From a virus, in IMG/VR virus record IMGVR_UViG_3300037493_006033, positions 1 to 30,814 of that record: DNA of 30,814 nucleotides. The stretch is one strand, 5' to 3'. The translations under genes and the position numbers were made by a program. This document shows positions 20,691 to 29,628 of the stretch, piece after piece; position 1 is the first letter of the stretch, and the number at the start of each line of letters is the position of its first letter. The notes below the pieces were generated by a model. The model did not search any database. It saw nothing but the letters and a program-made list of their open reading frames with translations, and was not told the origin of the DNA.

Positions 20691-23600
20691 AAAAGGGATG
20701 GTGCAAGATTTTGCAGACCAGCCCTCCGGAACATTTTATGAAGCCTCTGCTTTTCATTTGATAAGCAAGTCGGGAAATACTTTTGCCCTAGAGAGTGCTT
20801 TAGGCAACACGTTAGTGTTTTCTGTAACAAAAGGATATACGCCAATTGGAGCAGCAGGAGTAGTAGATAAAATTGTTGTATTTAGTGCTCGTAGCGATGG
20901 GCAATCAGAAATAAGCCTAGTAACTGTAAGCAATCAGCAAACGTGTACTTGTGTACCTTTGTATAATGATAAGCTTGGATTTTCTGTAAACTTTCCAATA
21001 GAATCTTTGTTATTTCCGGAAAATGAATTTATCGAGAGAACATATTGGACGGATAGAACAACATCTCCTAAAGTTTTAAATATACTTGACGAGAGGTTGC
21101 ACATACCTTTCTTACAAGCTACTATATTACCATTAGGAAAGTACATGGTAGTGCAGGGTATAGTTGTATTCAATGGAATTTCTTATGGCCCTAGTCAAGC
21201 TTCTACGGTGTTTGAAGTAACCGGAATCACTCCAACGTTTTTTACAATAGTCGGACTAGGGACTTATAAGGTGATCGAATATATTGATAAAGATGGTTTA
21301 GATTGGACAGCTCCTGTGTTATTGGGGAATTTAAGGTTAAATCGTCCAATAGCCGGTAGTGCAAAAAATGGAATCTATGTTGCGTGTTTTCAGCTACTAA
21401 CAGAAGATGGTGCAAGTACAGCTTGGTCAATGCCATGTTTCCCTATTCGTGTAGCAGGTCCGGCAGCAGTAGGAAATATTTCTACCTATCAGAAACACGA
21501 AGGTCATTTCTCTACAGTATTATCAAATCAGGGTTTTGAGTTATTGATAGAAAATATTGATCAGAAATACAGCAGAATAAGGGTTGCCGTTGTGCATGGA
21601 ACAGATTATGGTGTTTACGGAAATCCTGTGATTATCTATGATTCAACTGTCAGTGGTGTAGATATGATTATTCCATATACGGGCTCTGAAATGATTCAGG
21701 AATTGGTAGAAGAAGATTTGTTGCAGTTTTTCAAGAAAATAAGAAAGGTTGGAACACTGGCAGTCGTCAACAACATTATGTTTCCGGGAAATATAGAATA
21801 TGGGAAAGATGTAAAGTGGGATCCTTCTACTGGTGTTAGTGCGAAATGTATCAAATATGATTTGTTTCATGATATGAGAAACGTTTCATGGGATGGAAGC
21901 TCTGTAGGTCATGCTGGAGTATCTAATCCGATTGCAGCAACAGGAAGTAATCTTATCCGAATGAAGCAATGGTATCGTGTAAAGACTGGTATCATCAATT
22001 ATTTGGGAACAAATTATTCTGTAGGTCAAATGTTTCAAGGAGAATCTTTGTCGATAAACTCATCAGCAGAAACATTTACGACACCAAATAATGGGACACT
22101 AGAAGCTGTTATTAGAATAAAGAAATACGATTTTGGTGGTGGTAATAAATATCAGATTACGCCTATTGATAATGACTTCTATGATGGCAAAGGAATGATG
22201 GCCAGTCATTATCTTAAAAGTTATTGGAGAGGTGAACGTTATCGTTGGACATTGGCATTGATTGACACATCAGGGAATATCGGATATGCGCGATGGCTTA
22301 CCGATAAAGAAATTCCGGAACAACACAAAAACGCTGGAGATCTCGATGATTTAGGAAATGCTATTGGTTTTGATGCTAGATTATTTCCATTAGAATATGG
22401 TGCTGTTTCAAATCCAAATCCTTCTTCTCCAAATCCAAGATATTGCATACGCCATATTGGTATAGAAATCAATGGAATTGACTTTAATGCTTTACTTTCA
22501 GAGTTGGGGCTAACTTCTTTTGCTCAACTAAAAGAGCATTTTAGTGGATTTACTATTTTACGATGTCCTAGAGATGCAAAAATTATTGCACAGGGTTCTA
22601 TTTATCCTATAACAAAAAAAGGATTTTCTGTTCCCGGTGGATATAGTCAATATGGTGGTCCTATGGCTGTTCGTAAAATGAGTCAAGATAATGATGGAAA
22701 AAATGGAGGTTCTGGACAAATTCAGGATTTCTATAATTTCTATTCTCCAGATTTCCAATTTCGATGGAATAGCAATCCTAGTCTGTCCGCTGCTTCAAAT
22801 GTAAAAGTTGTAGGAATCTATGATTATGCCGGTGCGGATTATGGTATGGCTCCAATTGATATAGCTGGAAATCCTGTAGCGCCTATTGTAGCAGTAGATA
22901 AAAATATTCAATACTATTCATCGGTAGGAGGTTTTCAACCAGCAGGAACAAAAATTGATATTGATGCGGCAAAATGTGCAGAAGAAATAGAATTTGCTGC
23001 CTCTGGTGGCGTTGGAAATTCAGATGTATGGTTTGATAATGGAGCAGTAAATGTAGAAGCTCACGCTTTTGATCCTTATCCATATTCACAAAGTGATCTT
23101 ACTGGTACTATTCCTCCGGCATATGGTTGTCGTTCTACAATACTTAATATCCGTTCAATAGAACCGTTTCCTTTAAATCCAGGATCTATTGCTCGTCAGG
23201 TAATAAATATCTGTAATACAAAAACATCTTTTTATGGAGGAAATGGAGCAGCAGCAAAGGCAAACAATCAATCTATTTCTGTTAATCATTATCAATCTTT
23301 TGACGATGATTTTATTTCAATGCTAAATAGTACTTCTGGAATTTGTAATGGAATAGAAATATTTGGTGGAGATGCTACTATTGGCTTGTATACGGTGAAT
23401 AGAGTGGTTAGAGGTACATGTAACGAACACAACCATGTTGTAATTTTTCCTATTGAATCAAATTGCAATTTCTTGTTACGCAATGGACGACATACTAACA
23501 AGGTAGGAGCAAGTCAATTGATTAATTATGATCCAGAAGTTTATAGCCTGAATCATGCTTTTTCAAATAATTATTTGCTTGCACCTGTTACCGGTATTCC

Positions 23601-24828
23601 TGACAGATATAAACCGGTATCACGTTTTCCATATCGCGGACTTTTCAGTATGCAGAAAATTGCAGGAGAAGAAATCGATGGATTCCGTAAATTTCAACTA
23701 GCGGCCTTTCGTGATGTAAGTGGTCTTAATGGAACTATTACTAATTTCAGAGCAAAAGGGATGAAGCTTTTTTATTGGCAAAAACGAGCAGTGGGATACA
23801 TTCCCGTCAACGAAAGAGCCATTGTAAATACTTCTATTGGAAGCCCTACTGTAATAGGTCAAGGTGGTGTAATGGAGCGATACGATGAACGTACAAACTA
23901 TTTCGGCAATCAGCATCAGTTTGGATTAATAGATACTCCTGACGGCTTTGTATGGATTGATGCAGAGAGAAAAGTTTTATGTATGATGAGCACAGGGTTG
24001 GAGATTGTAGAGCTAGATGTCGCAAAGGGAATGAATAGTTTTTTCCAAAAGAATTTAAGTGGAGATATATTTATCAATGATCGCCCTACTGCAGGAAAAG
24101 GAATTTCCGGATTTTATGATCCACAATACAACAGAGTAGTACTTTCTGTTATGGGAACAGATACAGATTTTACAATTTTATTCGATCAGCAAAATGGAAC
24201 ATTTACAGGACTGATGCCATATAAAGCAGGGTTATTTCATGTGTTTCAGAATATGGTGTTTGCAATGAGTCCGCAGAATAAATATTATGTTCCCGTGTCC
24301 TCTCAAATGGTTCCAGTAGGAGCTATAGTAGAAGAATTTGGAATTGTTTATGTATGTATTTTGGCTTATTCTTATAGTGGTACCGGTTATGCTCTTAATC
24401 CTTTACACTGGAGTCCAATTTATTCTATGTCGGATTCTTTTCAGCAAAACATTGGAGATATAGGAAAATGGTTTGGATTGGTGTATCCAAGCTCATTGAA
24501 ATATATTGTCAATGGTGAGAACTTAAATGAGCCAAAAGTATTTGATAATTCAGTTTGGAGAGCATCAAAAGAATTTTTTGATTCTTTGATTGCGGAAACA
24601 GTAGATCAAATTGCTGTTGATATAAACTTATCGAATAAAAAAGATTATGAGTATCGCAATAAAATGTGGTCTGGATCATTACCTTTAGCAAATGATGGGC
24701 GGTTAATTGGGAATACATTAAAGATTAATCTTCTTAAATTCAACAAACTAAATGGTTCTCCTATTACAAGTTCAAATGAAAAGATTATATTAAATACAGC
24801 AATGACAGTTTTCCGTACACGTTATTAA
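20668..24828 (+). CDS. Muzzle-type distal tail protein
   Basis: About 1386 residues. I choose ATG 20668 over 20638 because the family-like N-terminus MDFVQTFEKGMVQDFADQ begins here; it fits the 'F-x-x-G-M-x-x-D ... P-x-G-T-F' start common to crAss-like muzzle and related phage proteins. The body is beta-rich throughout. Two copies of the G-K-Y-x-V-x-x-G-x-I-x-Y/F-N-G module occur at about 157-186 and 432-458. A third small region at about 1214-1253 (PVGAIVEEFGIVYVCI ... NPLHWSP) resembles a CBM5/12-like aromatic fold. The protein would form the tail nozzle that contacts the host surface and controls ejection. It is followed 10 bp later by the first internal-protein gene. Confidence 0.8.
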   Translation: MDFVQTFEKGMVQDFADQPSGTFYEASAFHLISKSGNTFALESALGNTLVFSVTKGYTPIGAAGVVDKIVVFSARSDGQSEISLVTVSNQQTCTCVPLYNDKLGFSVNFPIESLLFPENEFIERTYWTDRTTSPKVLNILDERLHIPFLQATILPLGKYMVVQGIVVFNGISYGPSQASTVFEVTGITPTFFTIVGLGTYKVIEYIDKDGLDWTAPVLLGNLRLNRPIAGSAKNGIYVACFQLLTEDGASTAWSMPCFPIRVAGPAAVGNISTYQKHEGHFSTVLSNQGFELLIENIDQKYSRIRVAVVHGTDYGVYGNPVIIYDSTVSGVDMIIPYTGSEMIQELVEEDLLQFFKKIRKVGTLAVVNNIMFPGNIEYGKDVKWDPSTGVSAKCIKYDLFHDMRNVSWDGSSVGHAGVSNPIAATGSNLIRMKQWYRVKTGIINYLGTNYSVGQMFQGESLSINSSAETFTTPNNGTLEAVIRIKKYDFGGGNKYQITPIDNDFYDGKGMMASHYLKSYWRGERYRWTLALIDTSGNIGYARWLTDKEIPEQHKNAGDLDDLGNAIGFDARLFPLEYGAVSNPNPSSPNPRYCIRHIGIEINGIDFNALLSELGLTSFAQLKEHFSGFTILRCPRDAKIIAQGSIYPITKKGFSVPGGYSQYGGPMAVRKMSQDNDGKNGGSGQIQDFYNFYSPDFQFRWNSNPSLSAASNVKVVGIYDYAGADYGMAPIDIAGNPVAPIVAVDKNIQYYSSVGGFQPAGTKIDIDAAKCAEEIEFAASGGVGNSDVWFDNGAVNVEAHAFDPYPYSQSDLTGTIPPAYGCRSTILNIRSIEPFPLNPGSIARQVINICNTKTSFYGGNGAAAKANNQSISVNHYQSFDDDFISMLNSTSGICNGIEIFGGDATIGLYTVNRVVRGTCNEHNHVVIFPIESNCNFLLRNGRHTNKVGASQLINYDPEVYSLNHAFSNNYLLAPVTGIPDRYKPVSRFPYRGLFSMQKIAGEEIDGFRKFQLAAFRDVSGLNGTITNFRAKGMKLFYWQKRAVGYIPVNERAIVNTSIGSPTVIGQGGVMERYDERTNYFGNQHQFGLIDTPDGFVWIDAERKVLCMMSTGLEIVELDVAKGMNSFFQKNLSGDIFINDRPTAGKGISGFYDPQYNRVVLSVMGTDTDFTILFDQQNGTFTGLMPYKAGLFHVFQNMVFAMSPQNKYYVPVSSQMVPVGAIVEEFGIVYVCILAYSYSGTGYALNPLHWSPIYSMSDSFQQNIGDIGKWFGLVYPSSLKYIVNGENLNEPKVFDNSVWRASKEFFDSLIAETVDQIAVDINLSNKKDYEYRNKMWSGSLPLANDGRLIGNTLKINLLKFNKLNGSPITSSNEKIILNTAMTVFRTRY

Positions 24829-24838
24829 TAAATAAGAA

Positions 24839-27800
24839 ATGGCAAAGCCAATAAGAGTACCTGCACCTCAAAAAATGCAAACTATTAATGTTAATTCATT
24901 AAATACCGATACCGGAATAGCTAACACAAGCTTAAATGGAAAGGCACCAAAAGATTTATTAGGAGATTCTTCTGATTTTAATGCAAATGGAGCTATTGCT
25001 GCTGGTGGAACAATGACTGCAAGTCTTGCCAAAGGATTAGATAACACTCCTGATAAAATTGATGGAATGGATTATGCAGCAAACGCAGCTAGTGGTGCTG
25101 CTGCAGGTGCAGCATTAGGACCAATAGGAGCTGGCGTAGGTGCTGCCGTAGGTCTTGCTACTACTTATCTTAGTGCTCAGAAACAAAGAGAAGCTCTTGC
25201 AGCGCAAAATGCATCTCAGGGACTTGCTTTAGGACAAGGACGTGCCGCAATGCAATATGCTGCTGATGGTGGTGTTATTGGAGCAACAGCTCCAGTGCCT
25301 ATTAAAATCAAAGAGACAGGGGTGTATGATCCATATCAGTTACAACGAGAAGTGCTACAATCACAGCATCGTGTAGCTGTACCTCATTTTGATTCATCTC
25401 AATTTGCTGAAACTTCTGGTACAACAAATCATGGTTTAAGCTTTGAACAAGTACAAGAAATTCAAAAATATAATATTAAGAAAGATGAGTCTAATATAAC
25501 AACAGCTTCTGCGCCAAAAAGTAAACGAGATTCTGATTATGAAGCAAATTTAACATCAAAAGAAAACGACAGAAATAATAGATTGAAAAAGACAGGATTA
25601 CTACTAAAGGCTGCTGGCAAAGCTATTGGTTCTTTAGCGTTTTTCGATCCTGAACATCCAATAAAATCAATACCTTCTGCAATTGCAGGAAATGTTTTAA
25701 TAGGAGGAATTGTTGGTGCTATTGCAAAAAGGGCAGGTGCTTCAGCTAAAGTAGCTAACATCGAAGGAGAATTATTAAGAGGAGCCGCAGGACTAGCAGA
25801 AAGAACTGCTGGAAAAGCAATTGGAAAAGAAACTACATCATTGTCGTTTGCTGCAACAAAGGGAGTAAAAGGAGCAGAAACAGCACACAAGGTAGAACAA
25901 GTTAAAGAATCTGGAACAGCAGAAAAAAAAGCTATAGGAGGTTCTGTTCAAGGTGCTGGTACTGGAACAAGTGATGATGTACAAGCAAAGTTAACACCGG
26001 GAGATTTTGTTGTTCCGGCGAAGAATGCAGCTATCGCTCAACAGTTACGTTCGGTTTATTTTGGCAAAGGAGATACTATTACTCAGGGTGACAAGAAAGG
26101 AAGTGCTCCTGTGGCTTTAAGTAATGGAGAACATGTATTCACAAAAAATGAGGTTGCAGTATTACAAAAGAATGGTGTGAATCTAGATAGGCTTGCTCCC
26201 AATGCAGAAAAGACCGGCTATGGATATTACAAAGGAGGAAAGATTGGTGGGAAAGAGGTTCAATATTTATCTGAAGGTGGAGGTGTCCGTGAAAAGTGGT
26301 CTAGCAAAATTGAAAAACTTTATAAAAATGTAAATGTTCGTGCTTATCTCAATGCTATTATGCATGGAGAAACAGATCCTAATGATGCTGCCGGAGGAAA
26401 AAATCCAAAGTCTTCAGCTACTGGTTATTTTCAATTTCTGGAAGGAACGAATAAATCGATTAAAGATAAGTACGGTTACGAAGGACAAAGTTCAGATATT
26501 TCTGAATCAGCTAAAGCTGCTATTGCTTTAATGATTGATAATGGAGCAGCTGATTCTATTGCGAAAGGAGATTTTGAAGCAGCCGACAAACGATTAAAAA
26601 CGGTTTGGACTTCTCTTCCAGGAGGGAAAGAGTCAAATGTAAAATCCGATTCGATACCTCTGATTCGTAAAGAATTTCTTGAAAACAAAGGAGAGATAAA
26701 ATCTGTTCCTGGAGCAAAAACATATATTCCGTACGAAGATCCAACAAACGCCAAATCAACTAAAAATCCTGATGGTAAAACAGGAACAGTAGTATCTGCT
26801 ATCGCTAAAAAACAAAGCATTGCTACTCCAAAAATCGATACTAAAAAAGAACAATCTGATGCTGAAAAAGAAGAAGCTAGACTTCTAAAAGAAGGCATAG
26901 CAAATAAACAAAGAAACGAAAAAGAAAAACTCGTTGAGATTCAGCTAAGAATTGCTAAAGAAAAAAACAGCGGAGATAATTTAGGAGAGCACGTTGAAAG
27001 AACAAAAGCCTTAAAAGCAGAGTTTGATGCTCAAATGAAAGAATATCAAAAAGCATCAAATCCAAAAAATTACAAAAGAGAAGGTCTTATAAGCAATGCT
27101 GACAATGATATAGAATATGAATACGACAAAGAATTAGCTGATAAAGAAGAAGCAAGACAAGCTGACGAACAGAAAAAGCAAGACGATGTAAATAAGTCAA
27201 AAGGACCGATTGATATTTACATGCCAAAAGAAAAGCCTGGCGCAGCTCCAAAAAGAGAATACAATATTCCAGGTGGTCCAACAGAAAGAGAAGACTTATC
27301 AGGACTTGAAAAAGCTCCTATTAAAGGAATTCAAGGTCTCGTAGACGATGAGTTGGCTAAAAGAGATATACGAAAAGAGCCAAATCAGTACGAAGGAAAG
27401 TTTGCTGAATTACCAAAAACCGAAGATGAAGATCCCGAAGTTTCTCTGTTCACTAAACTCGGCGGCTATGCCGGACTTCTTGCTGTTGCTCAGACAGGAA
27501 TGGGGCTTGCAGGACTTGCTTCCAACAAAGATCCCGGAGCATACAAGGGCGATCCAAATCTTTCTACACAACTAGGAGAAGCTCGATTAGATGCAACACG
27601 TATTGATCCCGCTGTTCGCGTTAATGCAGAAACGAATTTAGAGCTTACCAGACGCACTCGGAATGCAGAAGCGGTACGAGCATCAGCAGGAGATGTAGGT
27701 CTTGCTCTGGGAGCTACAAGAGAATCTGCGATAGATAAGAACAGGGGTATTATGCAACTTGCCGCTTTAGAGGAAACTTCTATGGAGCAAAAGAAGGCAA

Positions 27801-28039
27801 GGGTAGATAATCGTGTTGATGCTCTTTCCAGAGATAAGATGTATATCTATGATTCCAAAAATCAGCGATTTATGGCAAACCAACAAGCTGCATCAGGATT
27901 GTTGAATACTGGTATCACAAATTTTATAGGACAGCAGAATTATTCTAAATATATGGCTGACCTTGCAGGTGCACAAAAAACGGGAATAGAAGCATCAATT
28001 GGAGCAGGGTTCAAGGATTTAGCAGCATCATTAAAATAA
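24839..28039 (+). CDS. Internal virion (cargo) protein with lysozyme-like domain
   Basis: 1066 residues. There is a Gly/Ala-zipper segment at 83-110 (GAAAGAALGPIGAGVGAAVG) that could enter a membrane. A phage structural motif GAGTGTSDDVQAKLTPGDFV lies at 372-391, with a second related copy (GSAPVALSNGEHVFTKNEV) at 421-439. A lysozyme/transglycosylase-like domain spans 487-620: VRAYLNAIMHGETDPNDAAG has the candidate catalytic Glu511, and ATGYFQFLEGTNKSI (527-541) matches the G-x-x-Q-F part of SLT/lysozyme folds. A Lys/Glu-rich helical part (about 670-800) and a second hydrophobic segment (GGYAGLLAVAQTGMGLAGLA, near 877-896) follow. This resembles proteins that are packed in the head, ejected and cut peptidoglycan during DNA entry. 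Confidence 0.72.
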   Translation: MAKPIRVPAPQKMQTINVNSLNTDTGIANTSLNGKAPKDLLGDSSDFNANGAIAAGGTMTASLAKGLDNTPDKIDGMDYAANAASGAAAGAALGPIGAGVGAAVGLATTYLSAQKQREALAAQNASQGLALGQGRAAMQYAADGGVIGATAPVPIKIKETGVYDPYQLQREVLQSQHRVAVPHFDSSQFAETSGTTNHGLSFEQVQEIQKYNIKKDESNITTASAPKSKRDSDYEANLTSKENDRNNRLKKTGLLLKAAGKAIGSLAFFDPEHPIKSIPSAIAGNVLIGGIVGAIAKRAGASAKVANIEGELLRGAAGLAERTAGKAIGKETTSLSFAATKGVKGAETAHKVEQVKESGTAEKKAIGGSVQGAGTGTSDDVQAKLTPGDFVVPAKNAAIAQQLRSVYFGKGDTITQGDKKGSAPVALSNGEHVFTKNEVAVLQKNGVNLDRLAPNAEKTGYGYYKGGKIGGKEVQYLSEGGGVREKWSSKIEKLYKNVNVRAYLNAIMHGETDPNDAAGGKNPKSSATGYFQFLEGTNKSIKDKYGYEGQSSDISESAKAAIALMIDNGAADSIAKGDFEAADKRLKTVWTSLPGGKESNVKSDSIPLIRKEFLENKGEIKSVPGAKTYIPYEDPTNAKSTKNPDGKTGTVVSAIAKKQSIATPKIDTKKEQSDAEKEEARLLKEGIANKQRNEKEKLVEIQLRIAKEKNSGDNLGEHVERTKALKAEFDAQMKEYQKASNPKNYKREGLISNADNDIEYEYDKELADKEEARQADEQKKQDDVNKSKGPIDIYMPKEKPGAAPKREYNIPGGPTEREDLSGLEKAPIKGIQGLVDDELAKRDIRKEPNQYEGKFAELPKTEDEDPEVSLFTKLGGYAGLLAVAQTGMGLAGLASNKDPGAYKGDPNLSTQLGEARLDATRIDPAVRVNAETNLELTRRTRNAEAVRASAGDVGLALGATRESAIDKNRGIMQLAALEETSMEQKKARVDNRVDALSRDKMYIYDSKNQRFMANQQAASGLLNTGITNFIGQQNYSKYMADLAGAQKTGIEASIGAGFKDLAASLK

Positions 28040-28062
28040 CCTGGACAATAAAATATAAGACT

Positions 28063-29622
28063 ATGGCATTTATGGATTTTGGATTATATCAAGGGATGTC
28101 TGTAAAGATACCTTATGATAATATGATGGACAGGGAAACGAAACTTGCGGAAGTTCGTCGTCAGACTCGTATTGATGCAGAGAACAAAGCAAAGTTACTT
28201 GGTGACGATATGAAATTCGCTGCTATGACAAGTGATTTTCAACGAGAGAAACTGAATGGGTTCTATGCAGATCATATAAAAAAGATGGGTGATTATGTAA
28301 TTCAGAATCCCGATCTAACAACAAATCCTGCGAAGCTGATAATGTACAATCAGTTAAAACATCAGATGCTAGACAATCCTATTGTAGCTGCGGATATGCG
28401 TTTTAGTACAGAGAAGACTATGCTCACCAAATTTATTGCAGAGAATCCTGATACATGGAAAGATGATCCTGAAATTGCTAAACTAATTGATGCTAGTGAT
28501 AACTACAATAAATACGGAACTACGACTCCGGGAAAAGGACAAAATGAATTCATTTTCATAAATCCTGATTCCAAAGTCAATCTTTTGGATGAAATGCAAA
28601 AACACTTTAATGCAATACAGCCAGATGTTAATGATGTTATTCCGGGAACAGAAGAGAATGGTTTTGTAAGTCAAGTTTCAAGTGATGCGACTTATAAAGG
28701 AGCACAACAGTTCATGAATATGAATCCTAGAAATAAACGTATGGTAACAAATATGTTTAAAAACCTTTCTCCTGAAGATCAGAAAAAATATGTTGGTGCC
28801 AATGGACAACCTGATATAGCTAAATGGCTACAAGAGCAAGGTAAGAACAATGTTAAGCCACCAGAATATAAAGCTCCTAAAAATTTCAAACTATCTGCAA
28901 CAAAAGACGGCGGTGGTAGTGGTGGAGCAACAGCAACAGGTGAGGCAATAGATCATTTTGATGATTTATGGAAAGAAGCAAAAGCAAATCCTGATACATG
29001 GAGAACAGGAAATGCAAATGGTATTGCTCATGCAAAAATGAGTGGAGGTAAAGCTAATTTATCAGCAGGATCATTGTTAACATTGAACGGTGAACGATGG
29101 ACACCAAATCCTTCTGATCCAATTCCAGCACTTACAGATAATGATAGAACAACTTTGCTTGCAACAGAATATGCTGTACCTACTGGAGAAATAAAAATTG
29201 ATAAAAATGGAATGAGTAAAGCAAAATGGCAATTAACAATTCCTCTTGATGTTTTTCAAAATCAATTTCCTGCTATAGCTGGAAAAGTAGTTGACAAACA
29301 TGTGTTTTCCCCTAACCAAGTAGAAGCGGCTAATGATTGGATAGATCATGATAGTACAGTTTTTAAAAAAATAACAAAAAAAGATACAGACGGAAATTCA
29401 CAAGAGTTTGTTATATTTAACATGGAAGCTCCATTAATTGACAATAAGCAAAACAAAGATTTAACTGTTAACAATACTTACAATGCCGGAGTTGAAGGAT
29501 TAAGTAAAGTTGCCGGAGTTAACAATGATCCTGAAGCACCAATTTATACAACTCCTGATGGATTAAAACATCAAGCTTATATGGATGCAGATGGAGTAGT
29601 AAGAGTTAGAACTGTAAAATAA
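28063..29622 (+). CDS. 519-residue virion-interior protein candidate
   Basis: An unassigned protein between two large Gly/Ala-rich proteins. It has a helical, charged N-terminal half (RRQTRIDAENKAKLLGDDMK near residues 32-51 and LSPEDQKKYVGANGQPDIAK in the middle), a glycine linker (GGGSGGATATG near residue 288), and a beta-rich C-terminal half (GEIKIDKNGMSKAKWQLTIP). No membrane segment is seen. Its place in the cargo cluster, starting 23 bp after the previous gene and ending 6 bp before the next, suggests an internal or tail-associated protein. The linker between a helical and a beta part implies two separately folding domains. Confidence 0.62.
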   Translation: MAFMDFGLYQGMSVKIPYDNMMDRETKLAEVRRQTRIDAENKAKLLGDDMKFAAMTSDFQREKLNGFYADHIKKMGDYVIQNPDLTTNPAKLIMYNQLKHQMLDNPIVAADMRFSTEKTMLTKFIAENPDTWKDDPEIAKLIDASDNYNKYGTTTPGKGQNEFIFINPDSKVNLLDEMQKHFNAIQPDVNDVIPGTEENGFVSQVSSDATYKGAQQFMNMNPRNKRMVTNMFKNLSPEDQKKYVGANGQPDIAKWLQEQGKNNVKPPEYKAPKNFKLSATKDGGGSGGATATGEAIDHFDDLWKEAKANPDTWRTGNANGIAHAKMSGGKANLSAGSLLTLNGERWTPNPSDPIPALTDNDRTTLLATEYAVPTGEIKIDKNGMSKAKWQLTIPLDVFQNQFPAIAGKVVDKHVFSPNQVEAANDWIDHDSTVFKKITKKDTDGNSQEFVIFNMEAPLIDNKQNKDLTVNNTYNAGVEGLSKVAGVNNDPEAPIYTTPDGLKHQAYMDADGVVRVRTVK

Positions 29623-29628
29623 ACTATT

